From an uncultured Actinomycetes bacterium (GTDB taxonomy: Bacteria; Actinomycetota; Actinomycetes; Nanopelagicales; Nanopelagicaceae), in the NCBI GenBank assembly GCA_903939005.1, contig CAJAFH010000104.1:1-6088 (forward strand): 6,088 nt of DNA, in the 5' to 3' direction. The notes under the pieces are model-generated. The model saw nothing but the letters and a program-made list of their open reading frames with translations. It ran no database searches and was not told the DNA's origin. Positions 5,764 to 6,088 of the stretch are shown here, in pieces. Numbering within the stretch: the stretch's first letter is position 1; each line of letters opens with the position of its first letter. The translations under genes were made by a program, and so were the position numbers.

Positions 5764-6088
5764 TTTCGCCCTCGCTATCTTCTAAGACCACCGGAATATC
5801 AAACTCATCAGATACTTCAACTTCACCAGATTCACTGCCTACCCAACTGATCTGGAGCTCGCCCAGGGCTGCCACCTGATCGAAGCGAAGAACGCCTTGG
5901 CGATAGAGATCAAGCAAACTCAGGAACCTGGCTACGACAACTAAGGTGCTGCTGGCATCGGCTATGAGGCTACGGAAACTCAAAGTCTTAGATCTACGCA
6001 AAGCCTCAACCACGCCTTTAGACTCTTCGGCCACGCTCACAAGCGGCATATGAAGGTGCTCAACTGAAACTAAAGCTGGGGTCTTTGG
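5756..6088 (-). CDS. scpA: Segregation and condensation protein A, C-terminal 110 residues (cut by window edge)
   Basis: The frame is open through the right edge of the window, so this is the 3' end of a longer gene; the ATG at 6049 is internal, because the 13 codons before it (PKTPALVSVEHLH) match the ScpA family. The conserved kleisin C-terminal winged helix is visible, including TLVVVARFLSLLDLYRQG (fragment residues 48-65) and the VAALGELQISW strand after it. This part contacts the cap of the SMC head, and ScpA closes the SMC ring. The last 25 or so residues are acidic (repeated E and D), a common tail in actinobacterial ScpA. The stop codon lies inside the scpB start region. In many actinobacteria a ParA-like gene precedes scpA, but that would be outside the window. 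Confidence 0.95.
   Translation of the reverse strand, partial: PKTPALVSVEHLHMPLVSVAEESKGVVEALRRSKTLSFRSLIADASSTLVVVARFLSLLDLYRQGVLRFDQVAALGELQISWVGSESGEVEVSDEFDIPVVLEDSEGENV

Overview
The window reads as a compact chromosomal housekeeping segment of an actinobacterium. The grounds are the gene order (scpA, scpB, RsuA/RluB-type pseudouridine synthase, aroH, tyrA, cytidylate kinase, Der GTPase), which I recall as typical of Actinobacteria, and the actinobacterial flavour of the proteins (for example the ScpB motifs and the Cmk-Der fusion). Base composition looks moderate rather than high in G+C and genes overlap or nearly touch. That would fit a streamlined lineage such as the freshwater acI/Nanopelagicales group, but the placement is an inference.

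Layout: every recognised gene is on the minus strand, so transcription runs from position 6088 towards 1. In transcription order: the 3' end of scpA (cut by the window edge) overlaps scpB by 8 bases; an 81-base gap; the pseudouridine synthase gene; a 269-base AT-rich non-coding region rich in small palindromes, with a candidate promoter and a terminator-like hairpin; aroH (chorismate mutase) and tyrA (prephenate dehydrogenase, GTG start), 10 bases apart; a 77-base gap; a fused cmk-der gene; a CDP-alcohol phosphatidyltransferase gene whose ATG overlaps the cmk-der stop (TAATG); and the first 25 codons of gcvH (glycine cleavage H protein), cut by the window edge.

Functions: ScpA and ScpB are the kleisin and accessory subunits of the SMC complex. 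The pseudouridine synthase and Der serve ribosome biogenesis. AroH and TyrA form two consecutive steps from chorismate towards tyrosine. Cmk feeds (d)CDP pools. The membrane phosphatidyltransferase uses CDP-diacylglycerol, and GcvH belongs to one-carbon metabolism. The 269-base region splits the set into an scpAB-rluB block and an aroH-tyrA-cmk/der-pgsA(-gcvH) block and is the most likely place for independent initiation.

I found no mobile element, CRISPR array, RNA gene or new defence-type system. The items most worth a second look are the palindrome-rich region upstream of aroH, the hairpin abutting the aroH start codon (which looks like an intrinsic terminator for the opposite strand), and the single-polypeptide Cmk-Der fusion, which I believe is known from other actinobacteria.
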